This document shows, piece after piece, positions 1-9,655 of a DNA stretch of 64,000 nt. Each line of letters opens with the position of its first letter. Within the stretch, counting starts at the first letter, position 1. The position numbers and the translations under genes were made by a program. The notes under the pieces were generated by a model that was not told the origin of the DNA, did not search any database, and was given only the letters and a program-made list of their open reading frames with translations. Location of the stretch: NCBI GenBank assembly GCA_965202675.1, contig OZ241842.1, positions 1,612,001 to 1,676,000 of the forward strand, given 5' to 3'. The DNA is from CATQHD01 sp965202675 (GTDB taxonomy: Bacteria > Actinomycetota > Acidimicrobiia > Spongiisociales > Spongiisociaceae).

Positions 1-148
1 CGCAGGCGCCTGACGCCGGGGCGCGGCCGCCGAGCGAAGGAAGGCAACGCAGGTGAGCGCACAAGGCCGGATACGCACCGTCCTGGGCGACACAGCCCCC
101 GAGCCCTGGGGGATCACCAACGCCCACGCCCATCTGGCCGGCGCCGCC
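1..148 (+). repeat. Left copy of a segment duplicated at 6489-6636
   Basis: These bases match 6489-6636 almost perfectly; about the first 89 are identical and a few substitutions follow. The shared segment holds the last codons of the small gene that ends at 6501, the ribosome-binding site AAGGAAGG and the first about 32 codons of a phosphotriesterase-family gene. Homology stops near 148, where the flank of the first giant surface-protein gene begins. The left limit is outside the window. Confidence 0.9.
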
Positions 149-196
149 AATGGAGCCGCCAAGGCTCATCGAATTTCAGGGGGAAGTGGAGGGTAG
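53..196 (+). pseudogene. Truncated 5' end of a phosphotriesterase-family gene
   Basis: The reading frame starts at GTG 53 behind the same ribosome-binding site as the intact gene at 6541. It encodes the same N-terminus with its metal-binding HAH motif. After about 32 shared codons it runs into unrelated sequence and stops at TAG 194-196, giving 47 residues against about 321 in the intact copy. The rest of the barrel, including the later metal ligands, is absent, so it cannot be an active hydrolase. The surface-protein gene on the other strand probably came in with the sequence that replaced its 3' part, or both result from one rearrangement. Confidence 0.85.
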
Positions 197-293
197 GTCC
201 CGGTTGGGTCCGGTATGGGCGGTGCTTCTGTTGCGTTGCTGTCGGGTTGGGTTTCTCTGCTCGGCGCCGCCGCTCCTGGTCCGGGGGTTCGGG

Positions 294-3200
294 TCAGGAG
301 CCGCTCCCGGCGGTTTGGGGGGTTGCCGGCGGGGCTTGGTCGATGGCTCGGACGAAGAAGGACGCCATCTGGGCCCGGGTTACGGGCTGGTCGGGGCAGT
401 AGTTGAGGGGGCTGGTGGAACACCCTCGGGTTACCCTCGTCTGGTACATGCCCTCGATGGCGCGGATTACGGACGGGTCGGCGCCCTGGGCGTCTCGGAA
501 GAGGCCTTCGGGTTCGTCGACGGCTTCGAGGTGGGGGAACGCGGCGATCATCATGATGGCCATATCCGCCCGGGTTACCACCCCGCCGGGGTTGAACACA
601 CCCCGGGGCGCCGCGAACGCGTTGACCGAGATCACCCAATCGGCGTAGGTACGGTACCAGACGTCGGCGCCCACATCGGACAGCTCCGCCCGGGCAGGGG
701 CCTGGATGGTCCACCGCTGCGACACCGCCCGGTACAGGAACGCGGCCATCTGCCTTCGGGTGATATCAGCCGAAGGGCAGAACAGGGTGGGATCCGTGGC
801 GCTGCACCCGAGGGTGATCTGCCATTGAGCGATGCGCTCTATGTTGGCTTCGTGGACGCTTCCGTCGTCGTCGCAGAACCGGCCCACACACGCCGGAGGC
901 TGAGGCTGGGCGGACGGCTGGGCGGGCGGGGGCGCACCACCCCCACCACCGCCGCCTCCGCCTGCACCTCCGCCTCCGGAGGGCGGCGGGGCAGGGGGCG
1001 CCGGAGCGGAGTTGGCGGGAATCGTCAACACGGCGGGCGCGACGGTGAACCCTGCGGCACCGCCGGTGATGTTGATCCGCTCGGCGGGTTCGCCTGCGGT
1101 ATCGGTGTTGATACTGATGGTGAACGTTCCGGTTCCGGTAGACGAGCCGGCGGGGATGGTCAGGCTGGTGAGCCGGTTGGTGATCCGATAGTCAGAACCG
1201 GAGCGGGCGGTGCTGCCCGAACCCGGAATGCTTACGGTTACCGGGGTGGCATCCGGGAGGGTCTTGGAACCGTTCAGGCGGGCAGTAACGGTAACCCGAC
1301 GGTTGGAGGTCCCTTCACCGAGGCTGGACGGGGTGACCGAAAGAGTAATCCCGGTAGGCGGGTCGTCGTTGTCCTTGATCGTAAACACCGCCGGCGAAAC
1401 GGCAAACCCGGCCAGGGTACCGGATATCCGGAGGGTTTCGTCTCCCTCGGCGATGTCGTCATCCACAATGCTGGAAAAGGTGAGCGTCTGGGTGCCGCTG
1501 TTCGTGTTGGCGGGGATAGTCACGGAACCGGGCGCGGCGGCGGTGGTGTAATCATCTGTCGCGGCGGCGGTTCCCCCAAAAGACAGGGCAACGGTCTGCG
1601 AAGCGGCAAGGGTTTCAGAACCCGGGTAGGCAGCCCGGATAGTCACCGCCCCGCCGGTGGAGGGCCCTTCGGTTGCCTCATCCGGGGAAACAGAAAGCGC
1701 GACGGTCAGGTCATCGTCGATGATGGTCAGGTCGTCGCCGCCGATGGTGACCCCGGCCAGGGTTCCCCCCGCAACAGTAACCCTCTCCGGCCCCTCAAAG
1801 GCGCTGTCGTCGTAGGTTCCACCGGTCTTCAAGGTGAAGGTCCCGGTTCCGCTGCTCTCATAAGCGGGAATGGTTACATTGAAATCAGGAACCGTCTCGT
1901 AGTCGGTTCCCTCCGCAGCCTCCCCGGCGAGTTTGCCCACCACTACCGGCACCGAAGTAGCCGCAGAACGGGTAATGGATCCATCAAAAGCGGCTCGGAC
2001 CCGCACCACGGTATCCGACCCGCCTTCATCAACCCGGGTAAGCTCTTCGCCGTCCGCGTCGTCAAACAGGCTGATACCAATAGTGTTGGGAGGAGCGTCG
2101 CCGTCGTTCAGCGTCAGAGAAGCGGCCACCGTGTGATAGTCGACGCTGTTGATAGACACGTTGCCGCCTATGAAAACTATCGTCTTCGCCGGTTCGTCAA
2201 CACTGTCGTCATTAACCCTGATCATGATATCAGCCGTCCCGGTGGTGGAACCCCCGACGTCGATTCCCGCCGCGTACCCGTCGGGCGTCCCCGCCGGTTT
2301 GGCAGGCAGGGTCACCCGGTAGTCCTCCCGCTCGGTGAAAACACCGTCAGCGTCCGCGGTCGCGGTGCCCGCCAGGTTCAAACCTATCACCGCCCCGGCC
2401 GGAGCAGCCACCGGCAGGGTCGCGGTAACCGTAACCGTGGTCGTTCCGCTGTCCTCGGCCAGCGCAGACACCGGCGTGCTGCCGTCGGCCAACGCCAACG
2501 TGACAGCGCTGTCCACTACATTGACATCAAACGTATCCGACTCCGACACCCCCGCAACAGTCGCCGAACCGCTGATCTTCACCTTCTCAGGAGTCTCGGT
2601 CGCGCTGTCGTCCCGGGCGGTCAGCTGAAACGACCCCGACCCGCTGACCGCCCCGGCAGGAATCGACACGGTAAACGAATTGCCCGGCTTATCGGTGCAA
2701 ACATCCTCGGTGGCCGTAGGACACACTGACGACGCCACCGTCGCGCCGTCGGTGTCCCCCGCCGCCGCCGTAACCGTCACATCAGTATCCGACACCAGCT
2801 CCGACGACGACCCCTCGAGCTCGGCGGTAACCGTAACCGTATGAGCGGACGAGCTCTCCTCCGCCGTCCCCGGCGACGCCGTAACCTCCAAACCGGTGTC
2901 AGAAGCGCCGATAGTCAACGTATCCGAAGCAACCGTCACACCCGACATCCCCGTTACCGAACCGGTGACCTCGAACGTCTCCGCCAGCTCGGTAACCGAA
3001 TCATCCACAACCGACAAACCCGCCAGGTTCACCCAGCTACTCTGCAAAGCCGAACCGGTGGGAATAGACACCGCAACCGGCGAGGAAGGGGCGGTGAAAT
3101 CAACTCCGCCGCCCCGGGCGGACTGCGGCGACGACTCCCCAGCCGTAACATCAATATCCAGCACGGAGCCCAGATCACTGAACGTAGCCGTAGTAAACGC

Positions 3201-5921
3201 AGCCCGCACCCGCACCGCCGCCGTCTCCCCCTCCGCCAGGCTCTTCTGCTCCCCGTTCATGCCGCTGTCGGTGTCCGCCGTCAACGCAACCCCCAGATCA
3301 TCATCGACAATCGTCAGCTCCGGCCCGTCCACCCAGAACCCCGCCGCCGCCCCGCTGATATCAATCTTCTCATCCCCCTCCGCGATCGTATCGCCGGTTA
3401 TCGTCAAACCCGACAACGCCGTTGCCGAACCCGAAGTCATACCCGCCGGGATGCTCAACGTTATTGCCGCACCCGGAGCACCGAAATCCGCCGCCTCCGC
3501 CCCTTCACCCGCCCCGAACGACAACGCAACCTCAGTCGCCGCCGTCAGATCAGAAGCAGTCGCGCCCGTAAAAGAAGCCGTAACCGACACCGCCCCGGCG
3601 TTGGCGCTGCCCTCCGCGACCGACGAACCGCTCAACGTCAACCCGATCTCCTCGAGAATACTCAAATCCGCGGGGATGACCGTAAACCCCGAAGCCGGAC
3701 CCGTGAACCGGATCACCTCGCCCTCCACTGTTATGTCCGACACAGGAGTAATCGTCACATCCGCCGTACCCGACGTCTGCCCCGACCTGATCGTCACATC
3801 CAGGGTCGCCGACCCCCGCTCATAATCCCCCGTACACAACCGGCCCTGACCCGACCCTGTGCACACCGCCAACGTCGCGGTATCCCCCGCAGCCCCCACA
3901 TTCACCGTGAACGTCGTGTCCGACCCCACCGCCGCCGTCGCCGTAGCCTTCACCCGCACCGACTGCGCCGTCCCGTCCTCCAACACCCCCGCCAACACAT
4001 CCCCCGACGTCGGCTCATGGAACGACAAATCCACCCGGGTTCCCGCATCCGCGATCGGCAGCTCCGCCGACGCCACCGTAACCGCCGACCCGCCCACCAT
4101 CGCCGATCCCGACACCACCAACTTCTCCCCCGACTCGGACGCGCCGTCATCAGGAACCGTAACCGTAAACATTTCACTCGCTGATGTGCTGCCCGCCGGA
4201 ATCGAAATCGACACCGCGTTGTTGGTCAAACTGGTGCAAGCATCCTCCCCCGACGAGGTTGGACACGACGACGCCAAAGAAGCCCCGCCCGCGCCAGCTA
4301 CCGTCACCGCCACCGGAGTAGCCGACGTCAGAGCCGACGAAGAACCCTTGAAACGGGCGGTAACCGTAACCGACTGCGCCCCCGACTGTTCCTCCACCGA
4401 CGACAAAGACCACCCCAAATCAATATCAGCATCATTATCGGCAATCGTCAACGTAGCCGCCTTCGCTGTGCCTAGCTGCGCCGACGACCCGACCACCTCA
4501 AAAGTTTCCGGGCCCTCCACCACCGTGTCGTCGGTGATCGTCAATCCCGCTAACGACCCCGCCCCTGACGCCGTGATACTCCTCGCCGGAAACGTAATCG
4601 TGTTCGCAGACGCCGGAGCATACGAAAAATCGGATGCCGTTGCCTTCCCCGCCCCCGCCGGGGTCTGCACCGCCGGCGTCAACGTCACCGCCGTCGCAGT
4701 AGGGACAACCGATGTCAACGCATTATAAAAGGCCGCCGACACCGATACCCCTGAGCCGGAATCCCCCTCCGTCAACACAGCCTGATTCCCATCCTCGTCG
4801 CTGTTGGTGTCCACTGTCAAACCCACCCGATTCGAATCTTTAATAGTTATCGGAGTTCTGACCGATGTCCAACCCAACGGAGTGTTCGCCTTGATATAAA
4901 ATACCTGATCCGTTTCTACTACCGTATCCTTCAACACAGAAATTTGGAATTCCGCAGTACCATAAGGAGAAAGACCGCTGCGCGAATCACCGGAAATGCT
5001 ACCCGCGTTTATCACTACCTTCAAAGGATCATCGTAACTCCTATGCTCATGGTTATAATCTCTCGTGGTGCTACGAGGAGCCCCGTGCTCAGCCGTTCCG
5101 TTTTCGATCTGCAACCCCATATCCAAATTCCCGCTGTAGGTCGATGAAGTAGAAGCAGTGAACACACCACCCGACACACCACCCAAAACACCTCTCGCCG
5201 AGAAATGGAACGAGTTCCCATTAATACTAGAAAACAATGTCTCGCCCTCCCGAGGCTCCCGCACAACCAAAGACCCCGCTGTCAACGACCCCGTACCATG
5301 CCACCTTGGGAGAGAAGCCCTCCAAGATCCCGACGGAACATTCAACCTAACTGCCCTATCTTGATCCGTAATCGTCAAAGTAGCCCCATTCACCGTATAC
5401 CCGGAAGCAGTACCCGAAAAGGTGATCGTCTCATGATCCTCCGTAATAGTATCCGACCGAGTATAAAGAGGCCAACTAAAAAGGGAAGTACCGCTTGTAT
5501 TGTTCGCAAAAATGGTAACATTCAAAGAGGAGGTCGAGCTCATACACGCATCACCACTGCGGCACTCAGTTCTAGAAGCAAAACCAATACCGCCCCCAAG
5601 CAATGTCAGATTACTAACAGTAGCGGTGCCTCCCCGAGTAACCGTCACCGTCACACTAGAACTAGGCGCCGAAGCCACCGTTGCCTTCAAACGAAAATCC
5701 CTGCCCCCGACAGCGCTGTCCTCCCCCAACGCGGTCACCGCGGAGCTGGTATCCGCCGCATCGACCACACTCAGCGTAACCACCGGCAACGTCGTCGCCG
5801 TCGTCGTCTGCGCAACCAACCCCCCCCCCCAACCAAACCCCGGCGCCAACACCCCCGACACCAACAACACAACCAACCCCACCCGCCCCAACACAACCCG
5901 GCTCCCCGGAAACCTACTCAC
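294..5921 (-). CDS. Giant secreted Calx-beta repeat protein with C-terminal SLH-like domain, copy 1
   Basis: The product has 1875 residues. I chose GTG 5921 as start because GGGAGG lies 5 bases upstream, and the same arrangement recurs in the two paralogues. The N-terminus is a signal peptide: an Arg-rich start, a hydrophobic stretch (GRVGLVVLLVSGVLAPG), then cleavage near LVAQ. From about residue 46 to 1640 follow many Calx-beta-like repeats of about 110 residues, recognised by recurring E-x-x-E-G-x-E-x-(I/F) and (L/F)TI-x-D-x-D signatures. A Gly/Pro-rich linker (about 1650-1667) leads to an SLH-like domain (about 1677-1860) of three units with paired cysteines and (R/T)RxQMAxFxxRA signatures. 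Calx-beta repeats usually bind calcium in adhesins, and SLH-like units usually tether proteins to the envelope, so a surface adhesin or S-layer-associated protein is likely. The substrate is unknown. It is paralogous to the genes at 48991 and 56047 and to the partial gene at 61796. Confidence 0.9.
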   Translation of the reverse strand: MSRFPGSRVVLGRVGLVVLLVSGVLAPGFGWGGGLVAQTTTATTLPVVTLSVVDAADTSSAVTALGEDSAVGGRDFRLKATVASAPSSSVTVTVTRGGTATVSNLTLLGGGIGFASRTECRSGDACMSSTSSLNVTIFANNTSGTSLFSWPLYTRSDTITEDHETITFSGTASGYTVNGATLTITDQDRAVRLNVPSGSWRASLPRWHGTGSLTAGSLVVREPREGETLFSSINGNSFHFSARGVLGGVSGGVFTASTSSTYSGNLDMGLQIENGTAEHGAPRSTTRDYNHEHRSYDDPLKVVINAGSISGDSRSGLSPYGTAEFQISVLKDTVVETDQVFYIKANTPLGWTSVRTPITIKDSNRVGLTVDTNSDEDGNQAVLTEGDSGSGVSVSAAFYNALTSVVPTATAVTLTPAVQTPAGAGKATASDFSYAPASANTITFPARSITASGAGSLAGLTITDDTVVEGPETFEVVGSSAQLGTAKAATLTIADNDADIDLGWSLSSVEEQSGAQSVTVTARFKGSSSALTSATPVAVTVAGAGGASLASSCPTSSGEDACTSLTNNAVSISIPAGSTSASEMFTVTVPDDGASESGEKLVVSGSAMVGGSAVTVASAELPIADAGTRVDLSFHEPTSGDVLAGVLEDGTAQSVRVKATATAAVGSDTTFTVNVGAAGDTATLAVCTGSGQGRLCTGDYERGSATLDVTIRSGQTSGTADVTITPVSDITVEGEVIRFTGPASGFTVIPADLSILEEIGLTLSGSSVAEGSANAGAVSVTASFTGATASDLTAATEVALSFGAGEGAEAADFGAPGAAITLSIPAGMTSGSATALSGLTITGDTIAEGDEKIDISGAAAGFWVDGPELTIVDDDLGVALTADTDSGMNGEQKSLAEGETAAVRVRAAFTTATFSDLGSVLDIDVTAGESSPQSARGGGVDFTAPSSPVAVSIPTGSALQSSWVNLAGLSVVDDSVTELAETFEVTGSVTGMSGVTVASDTLTIGASDTGLEVTASPGTAEESSSAHTVTVTAELEGSSSELVSDTDVTVTAAAGDTDGATVASSVCPTATEDVCTDKPGNSFTVSIPAGAVSGSGSFQLTARDDSATETPEKVKISGSATVAGVSESDTFDVNVVDSAVTLALADGSTPVSALAEDSGTTTVTVTATLPVAAPAGAVIGLNLAGTATADADGVFTEREDYRVTLPAKPAGTPDGYAAGIDVGGSTTGTADIMIRVNDDSVDEPAKTIVFIGGNVSINSVDYHTVAASLTLNDGDAPPNTIGISLFDDADGEELTRVDEGGSDTVVRVRAAFDGSITRSAATSVPVVVGKLAGEAAEGTDYETVPDFNVTIPAYESSGTGTFTLKTGGTYDDSAFEGPERVTVAGGTLAGVTIGGDDLTIIDDDLTVALSVSPDEATEGPSTGGAVTIRAAYPGSETLAASQTVALSFGGTAAATDDYTTAAAPGSVTIPANTNSGTQTLTFSSIVDDDIAEGDETLRISGTLAGFAVSPAVFTIKDNDDPPTGITLSVTPSSLGEGTSNRRVTVTARLNGSKTLPDATPVTVSIPGSGSTARSGSDYRITNRLTSLTIPAGSSTGTGTFTISINTDTAGEPAERINITGGAAGFTVAPAVLTIPANSAPAPPAPPPSGGGGAGGGGGGGGGAPPPAQPSAQPQPPACVGRFCDDDGSVHEANIERIAQWQITLGCSATDPTLFCPSADITRRQMAAFLYRAVSQRWTIQAPARAELSDVGADVWYRTYADWVISVNAFAAPRGVFNPGGVVTRADMAIMMIAAFPHLEAVDEPEGLFRDAQGADPSVIRAIEGMYQTRVTRGCSTSPLNYCPDQPVTRAQMASFFVRAIDQAPPATPQTAGSGS
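5820..5830 (-). repeat. In-frame run of 11 G inside the signal-peptide region of copy 1
   Basis: On the coding strand eleven G encode Trp-Gly-Gly-Gly at about codons 31-34, just before the predicted signal-peptidase site. Loss or gain of one base would shift the frame and abolish the protein. The tract is 11 bases long and in frame in all three paralogues. Confidence 0.85.
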
Positions 5922-6008
5922 CGCAACCTCCCGCAGATCGCCAGCCGCCCCCGGAAACACAGCCCGCCAGACCCCCGACCAGAGCACGCAGATTACAACA
6001 CACCCCCG

Positions 6009-6033
6009 ATGCTACCCCCCCCCGATTAATCAA
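6009..6033 (-). promoter_or_regulatory. Promoter of copy 1 with a G-run spacer (13 bp)
   Basis: On the minus strand TTGATT (6028-6033) is followed by AATC plus nine G (6015-6023) and then TAGCAT (6009-6014). The spacer is 13 bp, too short for good sigma-70-type recognition, so this copy is predicted to be weakly expressed. The same arrangement with 16 and 15 bp spacers precedes the paralogues. GATTAATC is an 8-bp palindrome overlapping the -35 region and could also be an operator. Confidence 0.6.
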
Positions 6034-6294
6034 ACCACCCCCCAACAACCAGAGCGCATCAGGCAGAGCAGACACGACGCTATCCTAACACACATCCGGG
6101 CTAATCCCGGAACCACCGACGGAAGGCGCCGCCGTATCCGAGGCCGCCGCCGCGCCGATCACGCAACTCGTATTTCCATACCGACGGTGCCCGCCGGCCC
6201 GGAGCGGCCCGGTGTACAATCGCCGCCGTCTACAGGAGCGGAGACGACGGACGGACCCATCAGCATCACCGGGGCGGCCGCCCTCGTCCGCGCC

Positions 6295-6501
6295 ATGGAC
6301 ATCTACCCGAACCAGATCCGCGAGGTGCGGACCGCGCCCAGCTTCCCCTACGAGCCGGCCTACCCGGCGGCCCTCCTGCGGGAGCTGCCGCCGCCGGAGA
6401 CGATCCTGGTCACCCCGACGCCCCGGATTATCGGTTCGGGCCATTGGGACGTAAACGACATCCTGGCGGCCGGAACCGGGGAAGGGCCCGCAGGCGCCTG
6501 A
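6295..6501 (+). CDS. Small protein of unknown function ahead of the phosphotriesterase cluster
   Basis: The 68-residue frame from ATG 6295 reads without interruption into the duplicated block and ends 39 bases before the first phosphotriesterase-family gene. The frame is open upstream and GTG 6187 is an alternative start. The sequence is rich in Pro and Arg with no membrane segment, and I do not recognise the family. It may be the C-terminal part of a larger gene, because its last codons are also present at window positions 1-13. Co-transcription with the downstream gene is likely from the spacing. Confidence 0.5.
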   Translation: MDIYPNQIREVRTAPSFPYEPAYPAALLRELPPPETILVTPTPRIIGSGHWDVNDILAAGTGEGPAGA

Positions 6502-6540
6502 CGCCGGGGCGCGGCCGCCGAGCGAAGGAAGGCAACGCAG

Positions 6541-7506
6541 GTGAGCGCACAAGGCCGGATACGCACCGTCCTGGGTGATATAGCCCCCGAACCCTGGGGG
6601 ATCACCAACGCCCACGCCCATCTGACCGGCGCCGCCGACGCCTCGAAGCCCCCCTTTACGGGAACCGACCCGGCCGAGCTGGTCATGACCATCGACGACA
6701 GCCTCCCCGAGCTGGAGGACTTCGCCCGGGCGGGGGGCTTCTGCCTGGTCGACCTCACCCCGATGGGCATGGGCCGGGACCCGCAGGCCCTGGTGCGGGC
6801 CTCCGAGCAGACCGGCGTGCATATCGTGATGGGCGCCGGGATCTACCACGAGGCCCATCACCCTGAGTCCATAGCCGGACTGGACGAAGACGGGATCGCC
6901 GAACTCCTCATCCGGGAGATAACCGAAGGGGTGGACGGAACCGGGGTGCGGGCGGGCGTCATCGGCGAGCAGGGAACCTACAAGGGGCCGATCACCGAAC
7001 GCGAGCAGACCGTGTTCCGCGCCTCGGCCGCAGCCGCCGCCGAAACCGGGGTCTCGGTCAGCACCCACACCCACCTGGGCCGCAACGCCCTCGACCAGAT
7101 CGACATCCTCACCGGCCGGGGCCTGGACCCCGACCGCATCGTCATCGGCCACCTCGACGACGCCGAACCCGACCTCGGCCTGATCCGCGAGATAATCGCC
7201 CGCGGCGCCTGGGCGCAGTTCGACGACATCGGATACGAGTACTACACCGAGCGGCTGCAGGTACAGATGACCACCGATGCCGTCCGGGCCCGGAAGCTGC
7301 TCCGGCTGGCGGAGGAAGGGCTGGCAGACCGGGTCATCCTCGCCAGCGACTTCGGCATGCAGCGCCACCTCCGGGCCAGGGGCGGGCCGGGGCTGGCGGT
7401 GCTGGCCGAGGGGTTCCGCCGGACCGCCCTGGCGGAGGGGGTGCCGGAGGAGGTGCTCGACCGGTGCATGACCGCCAACCCGGCGGCCGCGCTGACCATG
7501 CGGTGA
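6541..7506 (+). CDS. Phosphotriesterase-family metal-dependent hydrolase 1
   Basis: The product is a 321-residue TIM-barrel hydrolase of the phosphotriesterase/lactonase branch of the amidohydrolase superfamily. Visible metal ligands are H25 and H27 (NAHAHL), H176 (STHTH), H204 (IGHLDD) and D270 (LASDF). The GEQG stretch around E143 sits where family members carry a bridging Glu or carboxylated Lys. Start GTG 6541 follows AAGGAAGG. Its stop overlaps the next start (GTGA at 7503-7506), which indicates translational coupling. Members hydrolyse lactones, phosphotriesters or amides, and the substrate cannot be read from the sequence. It is a close paralogue of the next gene. Confidence 0.88.
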   Translation: MSAQGRIRTVLGDIAPEPWGITNAHAHLTGAADASKPPFTGTDPAELVMTIDDSLPELEDFARAGGFCLVDLTPMGMGRDPQALVRASEQTGVHIVMGAGIYHEAHHPESIAGLDEDGIAELLIREITEGVDGTGVRAGVIGEQGTYKGPITEREQTVFRASAAAAAETGVSVSTHTHLGRNALDQIDILTGRGLDPDRIVIGHLDDAEPDLGLIREIIARGAWAQFDDIGYEYYTERLQVQMTTDAVRARKLLRLAEEGLADRVILASDFGMQRHLRARGGPGLAVLAEGFRRTALAEGVPEEVLDRCMTANPAAALTMR

Positions 7507-8465
7507 ACGGCCGGGGCGTGATCCGGACCGTGCTGGGGGACGCCCCCGCCGCGCCCTGGGGGCCGACCAATTCCCACGCCCACCTGACGCTCGGCCTGGA
7601 GGACCGGACCGGCGGGGGCGCGGACCTGTACCGCGACCACGCCCTGGCCCTCGACGACACCCTGCCCGAGCTCGGGTCCTTCGCCCGGGCGGGGGGCTTC
7701 TGCCTGGTCGACCTCACCCCGATGGGCATGAGCCGGGACCCGCAGGCCCTGGTGCGGGCCTCCGAGGAGACCGGCGTCCGCATCGTGATGGGCGCCGGGA
7801 TCTACCACGAGCCCTACCACCCGGAGGCCATAGCCGGGCTGGACGAAGACGGGATCGCCGAACTCCTCATCCGGGAGATAACCGAAGGGGTGAACGGAAC
7901 CGGGGTGCGGGCGGGCGTCATCGGCGAGCAGGGAACCTACAAGGGGCCGATCACCGAACGCGAGCAGACCGTGTTCCGCGCCTCCGCGGCAGCCGCCGCC
8001 GAAACCGGGGTCTCGGTCAGCACCCACACCTATCTGGGCCGCAACGCCCTCGACCAGATCGACATCCTCACCGGCCGGGGCCTGGACCCCGACCGCATCG
8101 TCATCGGCCACCTCGACGACGCCGAACCCGACCTCGGCCTGATCCGCGAGATCACCGACCGGGGCGCCTACGCCCAGCTGGACGGGATCGGATACGAGTA
8201 CTATTCGGAGGCGCTGGGGGTGCAGATGACCACCGACCGTATCCGGGCGCGGGCGATCCGCCGGCTGGCCGAGGAGGGCCGCGCCGGCCGGCTCATCGTT
8301 GCGAGCGACTTCTGCCGCAAGCGGCACCTGACGGTGAACGGCGGGCCCGGCCTCGCCCATCTCGTGACCGGCTTCCGCCGGCTGGCCGAGGAGGAGGGCG
8401 TCGACGCCGAGGTGTTGGACCGCTGCATGACCGCCAACCCGGCCGCCGTCCTGGAGATGGCGTGA
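7503..8465 (+). CDS. Phosphotriesterase-family metal-dependent hydrolase 2
   Basis: This is a tandem paralogue of the preceding gene; the two central portions (about residues 65-215) are nearly identical, and the ends differ more. GTG 7503, overlapping the previous stop, gives an N-terminus of exactly the same length as its neighbour, so I prefer it to the longer frame from ATG 7464. The HAH motif, STHTY/GHLDD segments and the late ASDF aspartate are kept. Its own stop overlaps the next gene's GTG. High identity confined to the middle suggests recent duplication followed by gene conversion or divergence of substrate-contacting ends. Confidence 0.87.
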   Translation: MNGRGVIRTVLGDAPAAPWGPTNSHAHLTLGLEDRTGGGADLYRDHALALDDTLPELGSFARAGGFCLVDLTPMGMSRDPQALVRASEETGVRIVMGAGIYHEPYHPEAIAGLDEDGIAELLIREITEGVNGTGVRAGVIGEQGTYKGPITEREQTVFRASAAAAAETGVSVSTHTYLGRNALDQIDILTGRGLDPDRIVIGHLDDAEPDLGLIREITDRGAYAQLDGIGYEYYSEALGVQMTTDRIRARAIRRLAEEGRAGRLIVASDFCRKRHLTVNGGPGLAHLVTGFRRLAEEEGVDAEVLDRCMTANPAAVLEMA

Positions 8466-9655
8466 CGGCGCCGCCGAACGGAGGCGACGCGGCGGTCGCG
8501 GCCCTGCGGTCAGGCGGGGTGGAAACCGTGTTCGGCATCCCGGCCAGCTACACCGTCGAGATCTACGACGCCCTGGCCCGGACGGGCGGCATCCGGTCGG
8601 TCACGGCGCGCAACGAGCAGGCCGCCGCTTTCATGGCCGACGGGTACGCCCGGCGTTCGGGCGGGCCGGGGGTGGTGATCGTTACCGGCGGCCCCGGCCT
8701 CGGGAACACCGTAACCGGCCTCCAGACCGCCTACGCCGACTCCTCCCCGGTGGTGGTCGTCGCCAGCGACCACGACCCGGAACAACGGGCGGCGCACCCG
8801 GCGGGGCTGCCCCACGAGGCCTTCGACCAGGAGGCCCTGGCCGCGGCGGCCGGCGCCCTCGTCCGGCGGGCGGACGACCCCGGATCGATCAGGGCGGCGG
8901 TGGCGGAGACGCTGGCGGACTGCCTGAACGAACGCCGGCCGGGCGTGGTGCTGATCGGACGCAGCGCCCTCGAGGCCCCGGAGGCCCCCGCCCCGGCGGA
9001 GGACCGCCCCCGGCGGGCCGCTCCCCCGGCGGCGGGGCCCGCAGACGCGGACCGGCCGGGCGCCGCCCGCGTTCCGCACCCCTGGATCGACCCGATCGCG
9101 GCGGCGCTTCCCGACCGCCCGGCCACCGTCTGCGTGGATGTCACGATGGCCCTGCGGTGGATCCCCGGCTGCATCCCTCCGGGGCCGGAGCGCAGGCTGA
9201 TGGCGCCCTGGAGCTTCCAGACCCTCGGCTGGGCCTACGCGGCGGCTATCGGCGCGCAGGCCGCCGCCCCCGGCGACGCGGTGCTGGCGGTGATGGGCGA
9301 CGGCGGGGCCCTGTTCACGCTGGGGGAGATGGCCGCGGCGGTCGAGCACCGGCTGCCCGTCTGCCTGCTGGTCTTCAACAACCGTTCCTACGGGATCATC
9401 GCCGAGCTGCAGGACGAGGCCTGCGGAGGGAGGCGCTTCGGCGTCGACCTGGAGCAGCCCGACTTCACGGCCGCCGCCGAAGCCTTCGGCATGCCCGCCT
9501 GCCGGGTGGACGCCCCGGACCGGCTGGAGGCCGCCCTGCGGCGCAGCATCGGCGCCGGCGGGCCCAGCTTCGTCGAGGCCCGCGTCAGCCTCGCCGACCT
9601 GGGCGCCGGCTCGGAGAACCCCGCGATCGCAGGACGCGGCGGCGGGCATGGCTAG
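8462..9655 (+). CDS. Compact thiamine-diphosphate-dependent enzyme lacking the central domain
   Basis: The product has 397 residues. Residues about 1-165 form a pyrimidine-binding domain with the conserved activating Glu in ARNEQAAAFMADGYAR. A Pro/Ala-rich linker (about 170-205) replaces the usual central domain. Residues about 205-385 form the pyrophosphate-binding domain with the GDGG...NN motif that binds Mg-ThDP. Acetolactate synthases and benzoylformate decarboxylases have about 550 residues, while sulfopyruvate and phosphonopyruvate decarboxylases are built in this short form. The first half reads more like the acetolactate synthase group. A decarboxylase of a 2-oxo acid is the safest reading. 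It overlaps both neighbours, so it belongs to one operon with the hydrolases and the aminotransferase. Confidence 0.8.
   Translation: MTAPPNGGDAAVAALRSGGVETVFGIPASYTVEIYDALARTGGIRSVTARNEQAAAFMADGYARRSGGPGVVIVTGGPGLGNTVTGLQTAYADSSPVVVVASDHDPEQRAAHPAGLPHEAFDQEALAAAAGALVRRADDPGSIRAAVAETLADCLNERRPGVVLIGRSALEAPEAPAPAEDRPRRAAPPAAGPADADRPGAARVPHPWIDPIAAALPDRPATVCVDVTMALRWIPGCIPPGPERRLMAPWSFQTLGWAYAAAIGAQAAAPGDAVLAVMGDGGALFTLGEMAAAVEHRLPVCLLVFNNRSYGIIAELQDEACGGRRFGVDLEQPDFTAAAEAFGMPACRVDAPDRLEAALRRSIGAGGPSFVEARVSLADLGAGSENPAIAGRGGGHG

Noticed and set aside
7242..8360. Long antisense frame over the phosphotriesterase-family genes
   Set aside because: It is the complement of two clearly functional, near-identical genes, and its own sequence has no recognisable motif.
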